Assembly: GCA_003342815.1 (NCBI GenBank)
Contig: PTEX01000145.1
Coordinates: forward strand, 1,270,201-1,334,200
DNA from: Eudromia elegans
Lineage: Eukaryota; Chordata; Aves; Tinamiformes; Tinamidae
Direction of reading: 5' to 3'
DNA length: 64,000 nt
The position numbers were made by a program, and so were the translations under genes. The notes below the pieces were generated by a model. That model saw nothing but the letters and a program-made list of their open reading frames with translations. It ran no database searches and was not told the DNA's origin. Shown one piece after another: positions 11,727 to 25,324 of the stretch. Position 1 is the stretch's first letter; each line of letters starts with the position of its first letter.

Positions 11727-14009
11727 TGGAAATTTTTACTGCATTCAAGGAGTTCTAGATTACCATTTTCATAAAGAGTACTTAAAAATAACAAAACACA
11801 CAGAAAAAAAAAAAGTTCTTTACATCTCTTATGTCCTGTAACCTAAAATTAATCATCAAGTCAACCATAATGAATACCATACACATATTATTCATCTTGT
11901 GTCCTATGTATAATTCATAACACATTCACCTCTGTGTTATTGGGAAAGTTAATAAAGGACTTGAAGAAGAATCTCCAAGCAAGCATAAATCTGAAGGAGA
12001 GTATTTAGCTAAAAATATTGCAATAGTGTCGTTCAGATCTAATCAAGCAAAAGATGACATAAGCTGAAAATCTTCAGCTTCTCACCTCAGTGCTTGGCAG
12101 AAAAAAATATGTGCCAATATCTGGAGCTCTTGTGAAGTAGAGATATATGACGCAGTGCCACTTATCAAGTGTGCAACTTTATTAACTCCAGTGCGAGAAA
12201 TAACCTGTCAGAACCACTGAGTAGATTAAGTTCCTTTAAAGAGATGGTAGTACACACAATATAAATCGTCTTTGATAAACCATATGGTTACTTTTGTTAA
12301 TTTTTTTTTAATAAATGCATAGCCAACATATTTATAACCAAGCTTATTCTCTCCACCCCAATAAAAAAAATCATACACATTTTGTGTAAAAGCCATCACT
12401 GAAAACATGTTAAAGCAGTATGAATAAAGCAATCTTTGAGCTCTGAAGCATCAAACATAAAATTATTTTTTATATATCTTTTTAAATGCAAGATTATATT
12501 AGCAGAATTATTAGTCATTCTTTGCATTTAATCACTTCATAATTCATATAGGATTATCAGTAATGTTACAAGTTTTTCCTTTTTACTAGCTGAAATTGCT
12601 GTTGCTCTGAAACGGCTTATCACTTATCACGAATCTCAAATGACATCTTTCTCCTGTCAACTTTTTGAATTTTTAGAATATTGATGAAAATATAAACAGA
12701 CAAGTGCATAATTAATTCATAACTTCATGACAGTTCCTTGTCGTTATTTTTAAATATGTATTTTGGAGTTTTGTTTTCAAACCTCTACAATGAATAAATA
12801 CCTGGCAGAGATGTTTATTAAACGGATAGATTAAATATTTGCCTTATATTTTGTCATTCCTTCCATCTAGAAACAATGTGCACAGAAAAAGCTAGCTTAT
12901 ACAAACTACATTTACAAGAAAATCAAACATTTTGAGCAGTATACACACACTCATGCACACATAGCATTCTATAGGCATTAATTATTTCTACAATACCCTT
13001 AACTCTAGCAGGTAGGCAGTAAGAACCATCATGAGCCATTTTCATCAGGGGGTACAACCCATACCCCTCACTAAAATCAACACAGCCCAAGCACTGTGCA
13101 AACTTGCTTAGGAAAGGAAAAAACTACTGAAGTGTGCATTACAAGTATTTTTTTACCCATCATAACACAGTGTTGTGCACTGTTATCCCCACTGTTCCTG
13201 GAGAAACATCCCAGGCTGTTTTGTCTCAGATTACCTTTCAACACTGCTTAATGGATTTTCATCTTCTAGGTGGAGTTCTATAATCTACTTTCAAAAATAA
13301 AAGGGTGTCAACTTGGGTCTTCTTTGGTGGATAAAAGACTCAATCAGAGGATATTCTTGTACTATTCCTAATACTTCTAGAAGTACTTCACTGAAGTTCT
13401 GCTACATTATGTAGCACTGATTGGAATTGGGTTTTTTTCCTTTTTTTTTTTTATTCTTATACTTGTGAGTACCATCATAGCGATTTATTCAGCAGCAAAG
13501 CAGTAAACTATAAGCTCTTAGTCTAGGACTTTGTCCAAAATAAGCAACCTTCCAGTTGACCTTGGTTCAAGTTATAATATCTTATTCATTTTCAGAATAG
13601 TACATGGAAAACATAGCTGATGTGAAATGTATTGACTCAGTTTATTTAAAGTAAAAGAGTAATCTCGGTATACTGTGATTTCAGACAAATCAGTAAATTC
13701 AATCATCTCACAATAAAAAGTGCTTATCCAGTTGTATCTGGTATCACACTGCCTCAGCTGCAATTGAAAAACTGGTAAGTTCCCTTCTTTATGCTGCTAC
13801 TCAAGTGGATGTAAAATAAACAAAAAAACTTAAATATTATGGAACAGCATATTTAATGCACTCGTGCAAGTTCTCAAAATACTTTTTTACTACGAATGAC
13901 CAACATACATCTTGCAAAATACCTTGACAGATAAAACAACAAAAAATAAGTCTTTTTAAGAATCTTTTCCTTTCTCGAAAAGCTATCCTCAAAAACCAGA
14001 CCAGCGACA

Positions 14010-14290
14010 AGAGAGATGGGGGCAAAACAGGCATGACCACGGCCAGGCCCTGTGGTCTCACCCAGCGCAGCCCTGCCCAGCCCGGCCCCATCTCAGCGAG
14101 GCTGGTGGGGTGTCAGCTCCAGCCTCACCACCTTTCTGCCTGTCTCTAGTCCCCAGGGAGGTGCCCAAGGCCCACAGGGGCTGCCCCAGGTGCCTTGGGG
14201 ACTTGTTCCATCAGGGTAGGGGGACCCTGGCCCAGCCCACAAAGGCAGACACCAGCTGAGGTTCAACGTTAGGCTCAGGAAGGTAACTCT
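14010..14290. other. GC-rich patch in AT-rich intron, unidentified
   Basis: About 280 nt strongly enriched in C on the plus strand (for example cagcgcagccctgcccagcc) between AT-rich flanks. Open frames on the minus strand have low-complexity Pro/Gly/Trp composition and no recognisable domain. CpG is present but sparse. It could be a fragment of a GC-rich avian repeat or a locally GC-rich island; I cannot assign it. Confidence 0.5.
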
Positions 14291-17226
14291 GATCTGTGTC
14301 ACCTACATCCTCTCTGTCCTTCCTGCTTTTCCATCTACATGCAAATCCACATGCTGGTCAAGTGTCTTCCAGTCCCTTCTTTAAACTACATAGTCCCCAG
14401 TAGGAATGCCAGCTGCTTTTAAGGGACAGAGCAAGCTCCCATGCTTTATGTGCTGTGCCGAGCACAAAGGGTGCTAAAAGCAATTACTTTTTATCACTGA
14501 CAAAACAGCATATTTTCTTTTTATCTTATTTCAAGCCTAGAATGAAAAGTTCCAGCCTGAACAGCTAAGGTCTAGCTAAGTTACAATCAAATGAAAAATG
14601 AACCTTACATCAGATGGCCTTAATCATAAGCAGCATTGCCAGCTCTGCTTAGAGTAAAAAATATACTCAGGGTTATGTAAGAAGCATCAGAATGAACTGG
14701 AGAAACCAAATTCTTCAACTCCCATGTTCTAGACAAGACACTTTTTCTGTCTCAAATTATGAGTATTTAAACCTATACAAACCAGTGAGTGCCCCACATG
14801 TAACACTAAATGTTGCCTCACTTGTATTTTTGAGGAGCTGTCATCAAGCAACAAGACTAATAATTCATTCTATGGAAGGTTTATCCTTTCACGCTTAAAA
14901 ATTATTCAAAAAGATAAATCAGGCCAGTGCAAGTAGAGACGTCAGGCAAATCTTACGTTATGAAATAAACAGCCATTATTACTTGGCACAACTAACTGCC
15001 AAATGGAGCAATACTGACATGTGCTGCTAGCCATTGCCTAAGTGAAGAACACAGGGAAATTTCCTAGGCAAATACATTTTGTTTCACTGGTTTTAAAAGT
15101 ACAAAATAAAAATTACTGAAGCTGATTTGCAGTAGGAAGTAGATGCCTGATGACAATGTAGGAAGCCTTTAATGTTTGAGTAATTCTGGCCACACTTTCA
15201 CTTACTTACTTAAGTGCCACTTATTTTTGCTCTTCTATCTATGACTTTTCTCTCATAATTTGGAAGATTTGGAGCTAGACTTGCACCAGTTCCTTCTCCA
15301 AATGTCCCAATAGCAGGTTACCATAGCTTTGCATTTGAGTCCTTTGGACTTCTAAGTTTTGACTCTCTGTCCTCACAGCAAATGGAAAAAAAAGTTAAAA
15401 CAAGGGAATAAGATTGGAGATAGAGGCTGAAACAGGAAAAAAAAAAGGCAACTTCCTGGAGAGCATCCTGGAGAGCGCTCACAAAGAGAGCACCCAACTT
15501 CCATGGTCTCACCTACTGAGCAATCTTGCTTTCCAGCTCTGACTGTATTATAGCTGAAACATCGATACAATATTTTCATAAAAGGTGGTTAAAAATCTCC
15601 AAATCTAGCAAAAACCAGCATACAGTGACAGAGCTATCTAAACCACTGCTTTCGAGAGAGAACTAGGAAGACTTTGTAATTTATGCAATCAATGGGCATC
15701 TGCTGATGCTGTCACCTGAACATTTCCTTTAATTGATTTTAGCAGTTGGTAAGCGTTGTCTGAGTGCTTCCCAAACAGCCTCTTTCCTGAATCTAAGAGA
15801 GAGCAAGCTGAGTGAAAAATATGCTAAGAATTTCTAAAGAAAGACATTCTCAGAGGAGATATTGAGAAAACCCCTCTTAGCGTGGAAACAATAACACTAA
15901 GCCAGGCATAATATGGTGCTGACAGGCAGACTACTCAGGGGATAGGTACAGAGGAGGAGGGGAGGGAAAAAGAAAAAAAAAAAAAAAGCAACCTGTTATC
16001 ATTTTCTGAACTTGAAAAAGATAGAAAAACCCAGACCTGCAAAACCTCAATCATTTCAAAATGTGATGGAGAAACACATTTCCCCTGATGGCAGGCTTTA
16101 AATTAACATATTCGCAGTATGAAATCGTCTCCTCTCAGCAGCTCTTCGAACGCAGCGCAGAATATAAACGATATGCCTGCTGCTGTCACACTCGGAAGCT
16201 AGACAGCCATGTAAGTGTCGATACCGAGACAGGAAGCTATTTTATAATGTCTTTAAATCAAATTCAGAATAAGAGCACCAATGGGGAAAAAAAATAACCA
16301 GAAAGCTAATTACTGTTGGCTGCTGATGATTGTGACAAGTAGGTTGGAAGACAATAGTTGTCTTTTAATTGAATAATCAGTGCAGGGAGACTGAGTTATT
16401 CCTATACTCAAAAAGTATCACTAATCAAACACCACCTGCTGTTCTCACATTGTACTCACATGTGTTAGGCAAGCACAATGGTTGTCACTTTGAATTACTA
16501 GGTCTGAACATCTTCATACACAAAGTACTGAACAAGGGAAAGTGGTGTCAGGGAGGAGGCAGCATCTCTGCCGGGGTGGAGAGAGACCATCAGCATCCCA
16601 CTGCAGTGGGAATTTCAGAAGCCACCAGGTCTCAAGCTTTCAGAAATATTCACTCCAAGCTCTGAATGCATCTTCTCATGTGCCCTCAGCTGCTGTGCAC
16701 ACAAACGCTAACTTTCCTATCAGTTTTGCATTTGGTATGAATGCACATTGCCACTGGTCTGAGCAGTGTCAGCCACATAGGAACTGTGACGTGCAATTTA
16801 AAAATATGTAATTTAACGAAGTTCTGAGCCTTTATTTTCTCATTAGAACAAACTTAGCTTCACAGCTGTACCCTGCTTCAATTTCTAGCACTTAAATTCT
16901 GTGAGTCACTGTATGCTGAAGTCTGTACAAAGACAGCTGGTCCCCCAAGAAGCTCCCATTCTGCAGATCTCTAACCCAAATAATAAATACCCTTTCCCCT
17001 CCTGAGGAGCACACGCATTCTTTTTTTTTCTATTTTTTTTCTTTTTTTTGCTTCAGTAGAAAATTGAGATTGTTTAAAAATCCTCCAGACTGTGTAGAAG
17101 ACAGAACAAAGTCTGGTTGGGGGAAGAGTCTACTTTCCATTTAAAGACCCTCAAAGAGATCTACAGAAGTGAGAAGAACACCCTTGTCAATAGGTAAACC
17201 CCTATGTTTGCATTCAAAACTGGGTC

Positions 17227-17252
17227 TTTTTTTTTTTTTTTTTTTTTTTTTT
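17227..17252. repeat. Poly-T run (26 nt) abutting the assembly gap
   Basis: A 26-nt T homopolymer runs directly into the N block. Its true length is unknown because the assembly breaks here. Confidence 0.95.
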
Positions 17253-17308
17253 NNNNNNNNNNNNNNNNNNNNNNNNNNNNNNNNNNNNNNNNNNNNNNNN
17301 NNNNNNNN
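17253..17308. other. Assembly gap (56 N)
   Basis: 56 undetermined bases. The gap lies inside the intron between exons d and e, so it does not affect the coding sequence. Reading frames drawn across it are meaningless. Confidence 0.99.
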
Positions 17309-18561
17309 GCCCTGAAAGGAGAAGGTGCTAAATACAGATAAGATCTGGAGTTGGAAATACAAAAGTCCTGAGGTTGGAAAGAAGAAGAGGTAGAGGAAAA
17401 ACACAAAACAAAATACCTGGGACCACAGAATATAGTTTAGGTGAAAGCTAAGTTTAATATTTTGCACCAAAATATTTTAATTCTTTAAAAATTCTATAAA
17501 GCGTTTCTCACCTTTTGTCCTAGATGCTCAGATAGGCAGCAGTGTAATAAAGCAGAGCAAAACCTTCACCTAAACTTTGATAGTTTTGTGCTACAAAGCA
17601 ACAGGATTGTGTTAATACATGTGATTCTTAACCTCTCTGGATTTTAATAGCACCATGCTATAAATACAGCTTTTCAGGATCATTCCCCAACCTTTTTTCA
17701 TTGTTCTGAATCCAGATATAGACAGATTCCAGACAGAATGCAGCCTACAACCTCTGTGACAGAGGTGTCCCTATAGCTCCTTGGCCACATCTCCACGGCC
17801 CCTGCCTCGCTCCCTCCCCGTTTCTGGGAGCTCTGCCCCGTGCAGATACCAGCTCTGCCTTGGCAGACCACAACCAAGGCACCCCCGAAGAACATGAACG
17901 GCAAGAAAACGCACGGGGAGGGTAAGTCCTGACACTAAAAAAGGAGACCTAATATGTGGGAGAATCTTTGTGTATCTGCCTGCAGCTGGAGGACACAAAG
18001 GGAAGAGCCCTGCTCTTATTAATAGGCTGTCCGCACTTGAATAAGAAATATCTATGAATAGAGAATTCAATTTTAAAACCTGAGCTATGCTGCATACATA
18101 ACATTTTGAAAGGGAGAATTTCAAAACATCCATGGAACACAAGAGTAAGAAGTCTCACTTCTTGGATCTTGGTCCACAAATTCTTTCCATCACTCCTTCT
18201 TGTCCCTCCCTACTCTTGCACCAGCCTTGTCCTTCCTTCTGTTCCTCCTCTCCCTCACTATATTTACTGCTCTCCAGGCCTCACTGCCTCCCCCTTCATT
18301 CCCACTTCCAAACATCACAAATTGGCAGGAACTCATGTAGAAATGAAGTTTTAAATGAGGCACGCATCATGAATCCATGACACAAATTTCTGAAAGGTAA
18401 TACCAGTCAGCATAGCAAGTTTTGAACATTAAGAGTGATAACTCTTAAAAGAAAAAGCACTGTTTTATATAGCTGCCGTAGAGCTACTGCTGTAGTGAAT
18501 GCTTGATACCATTTCACAGCATGTTTTATCAATATGCACATTTTCTACACATAATACTCAC

Positions 18562-18673
18562 TCTGCCTAGTTCTTTATCTTCAAGTGCCAGAACCCCAGT
18601 GCTTTCTGTAAAGAGTTTTACTTTGACGACAGGACGAGGGTGGGTAGTAGTGAAATCCCCTTGAGTTCCCCAT
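18562..18673 (-). CDS. CADPS2: CADPS2 internal exon d (112 nt, phase 2/0), middle of C2 domain
   Basis: The minus-strand acceptor TTATTACAG precedes ATGGGGAAC and the donor is GGCAGA|GTGAGT. The first base completes the Gln codon left by the previous exon (CA+A); then 37 codons follow: [37 protein letters not shown]. This is the CAPS C2 core. The WGTQGDF turn and [22 protein letters not shown] strands are near-invariant in the family, and HPRPVVK matches CADPS2 rather than HALPAVK of CADPS. The exon ends exactly between codons, before the VVLYPT strand encoded by the next exon. The apparent ATG at its 5' end is not an initiation codon. The intron to the next exon is 7788 nt and contains the N gap. 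Confidence 0.97.
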
Positions 18674-19009
18674 CTGTAATAAATAAAAGAACAAAATTTA
18701 ACAAGGGCAGAGGGAAGGTTTTAGAGTGACAGGACTGTAATCTTTTGCATAGTATACAAATCATTTCACTCCTAGGACATAACTTCCAAGCTGTTTTCTG
18801 CCTGGGGAGGGCGGGGTGCAGGTGAAGAGGAGAGAAAAGGTACGCTTTTGATCATCCAAAACTAAACATCTATATGAGTAAATTGGTTTTCACTTACAAT
18901 AAGACAAATCAGGTTATTGGTATGACTTGTATAATCAAAAAGTGGCCATGCACTTTCAAAGAGCTGAAATTATATCCCCATGGGGGAAAATGTAACCGAG
19001 TAAGAAAGC

Positions 19010-19010
<1 letters not shown>

Positions 19011-19052
<42 letters not shown>
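19011..19052. repeat. (AAAT)n tetranucleotide microsatellite
   Basis: Ten and a half uninterrupted copies of a 4-nt unit over 42 nt. It is likely length-polymorphic. Confidence 0.97.
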
Positions 19053-21076
19053 GCCAAACCCCTTTAAATGTATCACTATGCTACATATTTAAATGTAATT
19101 TATTACATTATTATGCATACCATTAATTTATCAGTCATTAACTGAGGCAGAAGTCAGAAAATACAGCATAATACTCCCAGCTATAGACTACCCCATAAGA
19201 ACACTGTTGCTACCATCAGTTCACGACTTGTATTGTTGCTTTGTCAGTCCAGAATGAAACACAGTAAAAATAATGGCTTTACTCTCTAGGCGGTCTGTCT
19301 TCTGCACTGTCAGTGCCCACTAGTAAACTTTTGCCTTAGAAAAAGCAGAATGTCACACTGAAAGGATTGTACCAAGAATATACAGGATATCAGGTACTCA
19401 GCATTTACAAAGGGAGGTTCAAAATAAGGGATGGACTGAGCAGAGTGTACATTCCTCCATCAGCTATCCAATTTTGTAACAAACCTAAGTGTTCTGAAAT
19501 CAAATAATATTAGTGCAGAACATCCAACGGCTTTCAACCATGACATAAACACCTATAAGTTCAATTTACAGTTAAAAGAAATAATTTAAAAGAATTAATC
19601 TTTCAGATTTAAGCATACCAAATGCAAATCGTTAATAGAGATATAAAGTAACTGCATTATCATCACAAGCCTATGTCTGAAAGCATAAAAGGGATATCAG
19701 ACTTTCAGTATATGGACATATTTAAATTATATTATATTTCAAAGCAGTAACTTCAGAGAAGCTACTGTTCCTTCCACATCTGTAGCTAAGAATTATGCAA
19801 GTAAATTGTCTCCATTCCACATTATGCTGAGATCCACTTTAAATATAGCCTTCCCAATAAATACAAATTTGTCAAATTGTTTATTTCTATTGTAAAATGC
19901 TGTTAAATTTCTCAAAACATTTAGTTATTTATTCTACAAATACAATTCTATCCAAAGAGCTATTAAGTTTAATGGTGAAAAATATGGTAGGAGGATACCT
20001 ATCGGTTCACGGGACCAATATCCAAACAGTATTTAGCATGGTGCAAATCCTGATCATCATTACTGAAATTTCTTTTTCTGACTTACAGATCTTATGTGCT
20101 GATATAGTTACATACACCTGTTTTCTCAAAACTTATAATTATGCTTCTAAAACACATTTGTATTTTACCAAATGCATTTATTAATAAGTATTAAAATATT
20201 AATATTTTCTATTCTTATTTTGGCTTCATCTCATTGGAGTAGAGGTATTGGAATATATTCTTTAAAAGCTAAGCTACTAGGCTTATATTTTTTTACATGT
20301 ACTTCTTTTAGGATAGAGGTCACATTCTGGCATTTTCGCTGGAGACAACATTGTTTTCCTCAGAAATGTCTTTCTGATCCACACATTTTAAAGTCAATCA
20401 CCACACGAGGGATGTAGCATTAGTCATAAGATTGCATAACTTTTTAACAGCTTAACTTAAGACCTTATTGTTTCCAAATAAGAAAAATTTTGAAAACTTT
20501 TTTTTTTGAAACATACAAGTTTAATTCTATCTCTTTTTTTCCCCTTTTGAGGTTTGCCTATTATTAAAACTTTTCCTGGATGTGTATCCCCTCAGGCACA
20601 CACGGAGGCAGCGACACACAAAAATTAGGCTGTTTTGCAGACCAGTTCCTAACCCGTTCTCATGCATTGCCAGGAAAGGCCATTCAAGCTCACAGCTCAA
20701 CTTAACGACAGGTAAATAAAAGATCCCCTGTGGCAGGACAGGCAAGTTTCTAAAAATCCTGCAAAACGGTCAAAGATGAACCAATATCTTTTTGCCGGCA
20801 TGTCATGCCCTCAAATGGCAAGAATACCTTTGTCATTATCTTGTTTTCTACATCCCTTGGGAGTAAAAAGCAGTATTTCTTAGGCAGCATTTAAAATAGA
20901 ACAGTTGCACATTCTTTCACAGGCAAAAATATAATTTCCCTCCCAAAACCCACATTTCTAGAGAGATAATGAAGTGTACTGCTGAAGAAGCTTAGTGAGT
21001 TTACTAAATATGATTAAGTCATTGACCCATGACCTTTTCTTCACAAATGAGAATTGAATTATAAGAGAGTAACAGT

Positions 21077-21127
21077 AGAAAGGAGGAAGGATGAGGGGAG
21101 GAAAGGAGGAAGAAGAAAAGGAGAAAA
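21077..21127 (+). repeat. Polypurine tract
   Basis: About 50 nt of almost pure purine on the plus strand (one T near 21092), built from GGA and GAA motifs. The transcript strand of CADPS2 is therefore a polypyrimidine tract here, but I see no convincing exon next to it. Confidence 0.8.
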
Positions 21128-21701
21128 CGGTATATATGTCAAAAAAAGCACAAACGAAAAATGTTTCCCAATACAATTTTACAACACATGCAAAACCAGT
21201 AAGTTTCTATCATTACCTTTAATGTTTGAAATTCTTGTATTATTTAACAGAAAAATCTAAGAATTACTATCTTCCATATGATTTTATTATAAATTGTCTC
21301 TTTTCCTAAAAGAAAAACCTCAAAACAAACAAAATCCCCAATCTGTCAGCAATAAAACAAAGATTCTTTTAATATGAAAAAGTTTAGCTATGCTAAAGAC
21401 TAAGTCACCAGAATGCTTAATAAACTTTAACATCTTACCTTTACCTGAAATATACACAGAATTCTTTAAACACAAACATACCAACATCTACCCTGAATTG
21501 CTCTTTCCACATTAATCTTTAAGAAATCAAAGTGAACTGGCTCCATAGTTTGCATAGTTAGGACAAAGAACCTTTGAAGACGAAAATGCTACATCCTATT
21601 GCATTGGCAAATTTAATATGTATGCAGCTTTGGGGTATTAGTAACAACAAAGGAAAAGCTATTAGATTGTTCTTTCCAAACTCTAAAAATGCATCTACCT
21701 T

Positions 21702-21758
21702 CTTTGAAAAGACATATAAAAAGATATTGCTTTGAAAAGACATGTCTTTGAAAAGACA
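21702..21758. repeat. Three copies of a 13-14 nt motif
   Basis: The motif ctttgaaaagaca(t) occurs at 21702-21715, 21730-21743 and 21746-21758. It is a small local duplication cluster. Confidence 0.85.
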
Positions 21759-22321
21759 CATGGACAAACAAAAGACCATAAAGGACCTTTAAACAGAAAT
21801 GCTGGGACAAAAAAAAAAATCTGAAATAGAATGAAGAGTTAACCATAGTTTCAATCATCCAATCCAGGGAGATGATAATATGTGTCTATATTGGGGTTAG
21901 GTGGGAGAGACAGCTATCTTCTTAGAAGATTATTCTATCACCACCTCTCCTTTTTTATATTCGCTGGGCTTTTCCAATAGACATGACTCCTTGGCTAAAG
22001 TCAGTAATCCCCTCTCTGCTCCTCTCTGCACTGTTTAGTTCTGCAATTACAGAAAAGGGCTGTTGAACTTTCTTTCCCTCTAGATGCTATTCTGTATCAC
22101 TGAATAAAAAATTGCTATTTCACTAGAACTCAGCTTAAAATTTGCAGGAAAATTGCTTTGAACACTACTATGAGGAAATCATTTCCCCATCATTTCTAAA
22201 CTAGTTAGAATTAGTTGTGTTTTTATTATTCTCATCAACATCCAGAGTACCAAAGCAAACAGGGCTTGCTGCAGCACTCGGAAGGTATTCAGATGCTTTG
22301 TTTCATGTGGTGGGAAGGATG

Positions 22322-22352
22322 AAGAATCATAGAATCATTATGGTTGGAAAGT
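22322..22352 (-). mobile_element. Very short CR1 tail, minus orientation
   Basis: The plus strand reads agaatcatagaatcattatg then gttggaaag, resembling the reverse-complemented CR1 terminal repeat and start of the 3' UTR. Similarity stops after about 30 nt, so this is either a severely truncated insertion or an old decayed one. Confidence 0.55.
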
Positions 22353-22357
22353 ATGTA

Positions 22358-22377
22358 TGTACAGTACATACTGTACA
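22358..22377. repeat. Near-perfect palindrome (9+2+9)
   Basis: TGTACAGTA at 22358-22366 is followed by CA and then its exact reverse complement TACTGTACA at 22369-22377. It sits directly next to the short CR1 tail. Confidence 0.9.
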
Positions 22378-25324
22378 GTATGCAAGATCTTTAAAGATGC
22401 AGTGTACAAATAATTTGTGCAATAGAGTTCAAAAACCCTATGATGGCACCATGCAGGTACCAGCACAAATTCAGTTTGTCTTTCTCTGTAACACAAGGAA
22501 CTTCTGAGCTTTGATGCAGACATAATTTATCGAGTCATGAAGCTACGGAGACAGATCAGGACAGATCAGCAGCACTTTTCTACTCAGTTTGGAGTGTATT
22601 ATCTGACATTTTATTGTCACTAATGGCTCAGTAAATGCTCCAGTGTAGCTGGACCGGAGTGGACATGTGAAAATAGAAGCCAATGTGTCTGTGAGGAAGG
22701 ATGGATCACTACCATAACTGACTTTGCAACAACAATTGCAGCAACGACATCTCACTTGGGTTTATATCGAATCAGAAAAGAAGAAAATTGAAAGCACTAT
22801 TTTGATCCAGTTTAGGTCAAATCATGTTGCAGATAATTTATTTCAAGTTTGCTACGTTTTGGAGATATAGAATTGCGGAAGAAAGAGTAAGGAGGAAAAG
22901 CAAGCAAAATAGCAGATCCACTTTTTGAAGTGCCGTTTATGTAAGTAGCAGATTTTTCAATAGTTGATAAATGTAAACAACTGTAGTGATTTGTATTTGT
23001 ACTAGCACAAGTTTGGACTACCAAATGTATGTAAGCAATTGAGCCAGCTACGCAGCCAGGTCTTGACACAGTGGCAGGGCAGGGGCAGGCTGGAAAATCA
23101 TTACCTATCTGTCAGAAAACATCCCTCAGTTGGTTTACAATGCAGGGATGCTAATAGTTTCTAATGCAAGCTATATATTCAAAGGAATACACCTATAAAT
23201 AATGCTTTAAGGAAGATTTTGCCTTTTTTTTTTCCCTTCTTTCTAGTGTATTCCCTTTCAATAGGAAATGGGCTAAAGATGCTCAGTCTCACTCAGTATA
23301 TGGCCCTATTTCATATATCTGCAGCAAAATAATTTTAAAAGTCTCCACTCTGAAGTTGCATGAGAACTGACAGGTCAGTCTGAGCCACTTATGCTGTACA
23401 CATTTACATATTATGTCTCTTCTAATTTCAACATATTTCCTTTTCCATTTTACTGGACTCATGCATGTCAGAAACTCAGAAAATGACCAATTCATTTTTG
23501 CTCTGTGCCAGGCTAGGATAGCTCAAGTAATGAATGCAATGCTTTTGACCTGAGGGGAAAACAAGGATTTTTAATAAACCTGACATAAGCAGGAATTAAT
23601 TTGACTCTCCGCCAGTCAAGAATTTTCCATATTGCTGTAAAATTATTTTTATTTTTAATACTACCGGCTGTGAATATCAGTAACTGATGATCAGGTTCTA
23701 GGTAGTTACCTATGGCAAAAACCCCCTAATTTTACAAAATATATTTTTCATATTTGGGCATTTTTTCAACAGGCATTCATTTCATAATGCCTACTGCCAC
23801 CTCTGAAATTTCCATCGATGGTCCAGAGAAGTCTCCTTCTGATCTACTAAGCTATATAAATTTTAGGGCTATTGAGACTGCAGTAGATTAGTTGCCACTT
23901 TCAGACACTCAGAGCAGTTCTCAATTTATGGATAGATGTTCAATGATTTTTACTCATGTGAACAATTTTGGATAATTGGACAGGAAATGCTGAATTTTTT
24001 TCAAGAGACTGTAAATGTGGTTCTCATACAGTTGTGATATTAAATTAAGAAATATGATTATTGTCTTATTTTTTTAAATCTTGTTGCAAAATAGTCAAAG
24101 GACTCAGTAATTTGTGTGTTAAATGCTGCAGTGTTTCTTTGATAAATGTTCTCAATGCATTGTCAATTGCCAGCTGTAGTACAGGCAGAATACACTTCTG
24201 AAAACACTAACTTTAAGCATATAAAAGAAGTTCCATGTTCTGTCTCTCTTCCTTTTTTGCCATATTATTTTCCTTTGTATGTAACTTTTTTTGCCTGTAC
24301 ATTCTCTTTATGATAGAAATTGAACTTATTTGAAGATTGATCAACTTGCAATTTAAGCTACATTCTTTTTACCATGTTTGCACAGAGAAACCTGGGGCTG
24401 ACACCATAATTACTGACAGTGTCTATTTCCAAATTTCATTTCCTTTTACTGCAAAACATTCCCTGGATAATCCCACTACCAGCAAGAATCTGGATATTAT
24501 TTCAGGTAAAGATTTATCATTGTGTCACAGAATCTATTTTAAGCAAATTTATTTTTCTAATTCATTTCAGAAGACATCTGTTTACTGGAAACAGTAGAAA
24601 ATATCCCTCTCAAATTTCTCATTACAGTCACAATGTGTTACTCAAAAATTTTCTTTATGAAATCGTCAAACTTTAGTCTTACATGTGGGAGAATGTAATA
24701 ACTTCTATTATTCTAAGCAAACATCTAGAAATTTTATTTTAACACTATTAGATTTTTTTCCTGACAAAATACTAAAAGTCTAATGAATTTTGCACTAAAA
24801 GCATTTGATTTTTCCACAGATCATTACTATCCTTTTTGCCTTTTTGAAACCAAAACTAGAGTGTAGTGGTCTGTTAAGTGCCTTCTTTAAGGTTTGAATC
24901 ATGGTTTCCACTTCATGCTACTGTGTAAAACTACTTCAACAGGCAGATTCCTTCTGCACTAAATCATGTTAAAAGGTCTCCTTGAGGGGTTTTCTTATTC
25001 TCTATCCATAAAGGAATTTGATATTGAGTTGGAATGAGCAACAGGATTTGGCAGTTTGACAGGAAGTCAGTTTGTCAGACAGAGGACAACTCCATGGGAC
25101 TGAGGCATGTATGAGTGCTCATCTTTGCCTATATTTGACCAAGACTAAAAGTACAATGGCCAAGTTTTTAATACAAGTCCATGTATCAACTCTTTCAAGG
25201 ATCTGTAATCTATAGTCACATGGTTGTTTCTATACAGTTTAGACACATACTTAACTAAGGAAATATAGATATCTATAATTTCTCTGGATTAGAAATCGCA
25301 CTCACAGTACAAATAGCAAGCTGA

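Larger units (their letters stand above)
10774..18561 (-). other. CADPS2 intron between exons d and e (7788 nt)
   Basis: It begins GTGAGT next to exon d and ends TTTCAG next to exon e, separating the LGR and VVLYP codons of the C2 domain in phase 0. Contents are AT-rich sequence with a direct repeat near 11.7 kb, a GC-rich patch at 14.0-14.3 kb, short A and T runs, and the poly-T plus N gap at 17.2 kb. I see no CR1 copy and no other gene in it. Confidence 0.9.

Noticed and set aside
17141-17470. Open frames spanning the N block on the minus strand
   Set aside because: They consist of poly-Lys from the poly-T run and undetermined residues across the gap, with no evidence of coding.
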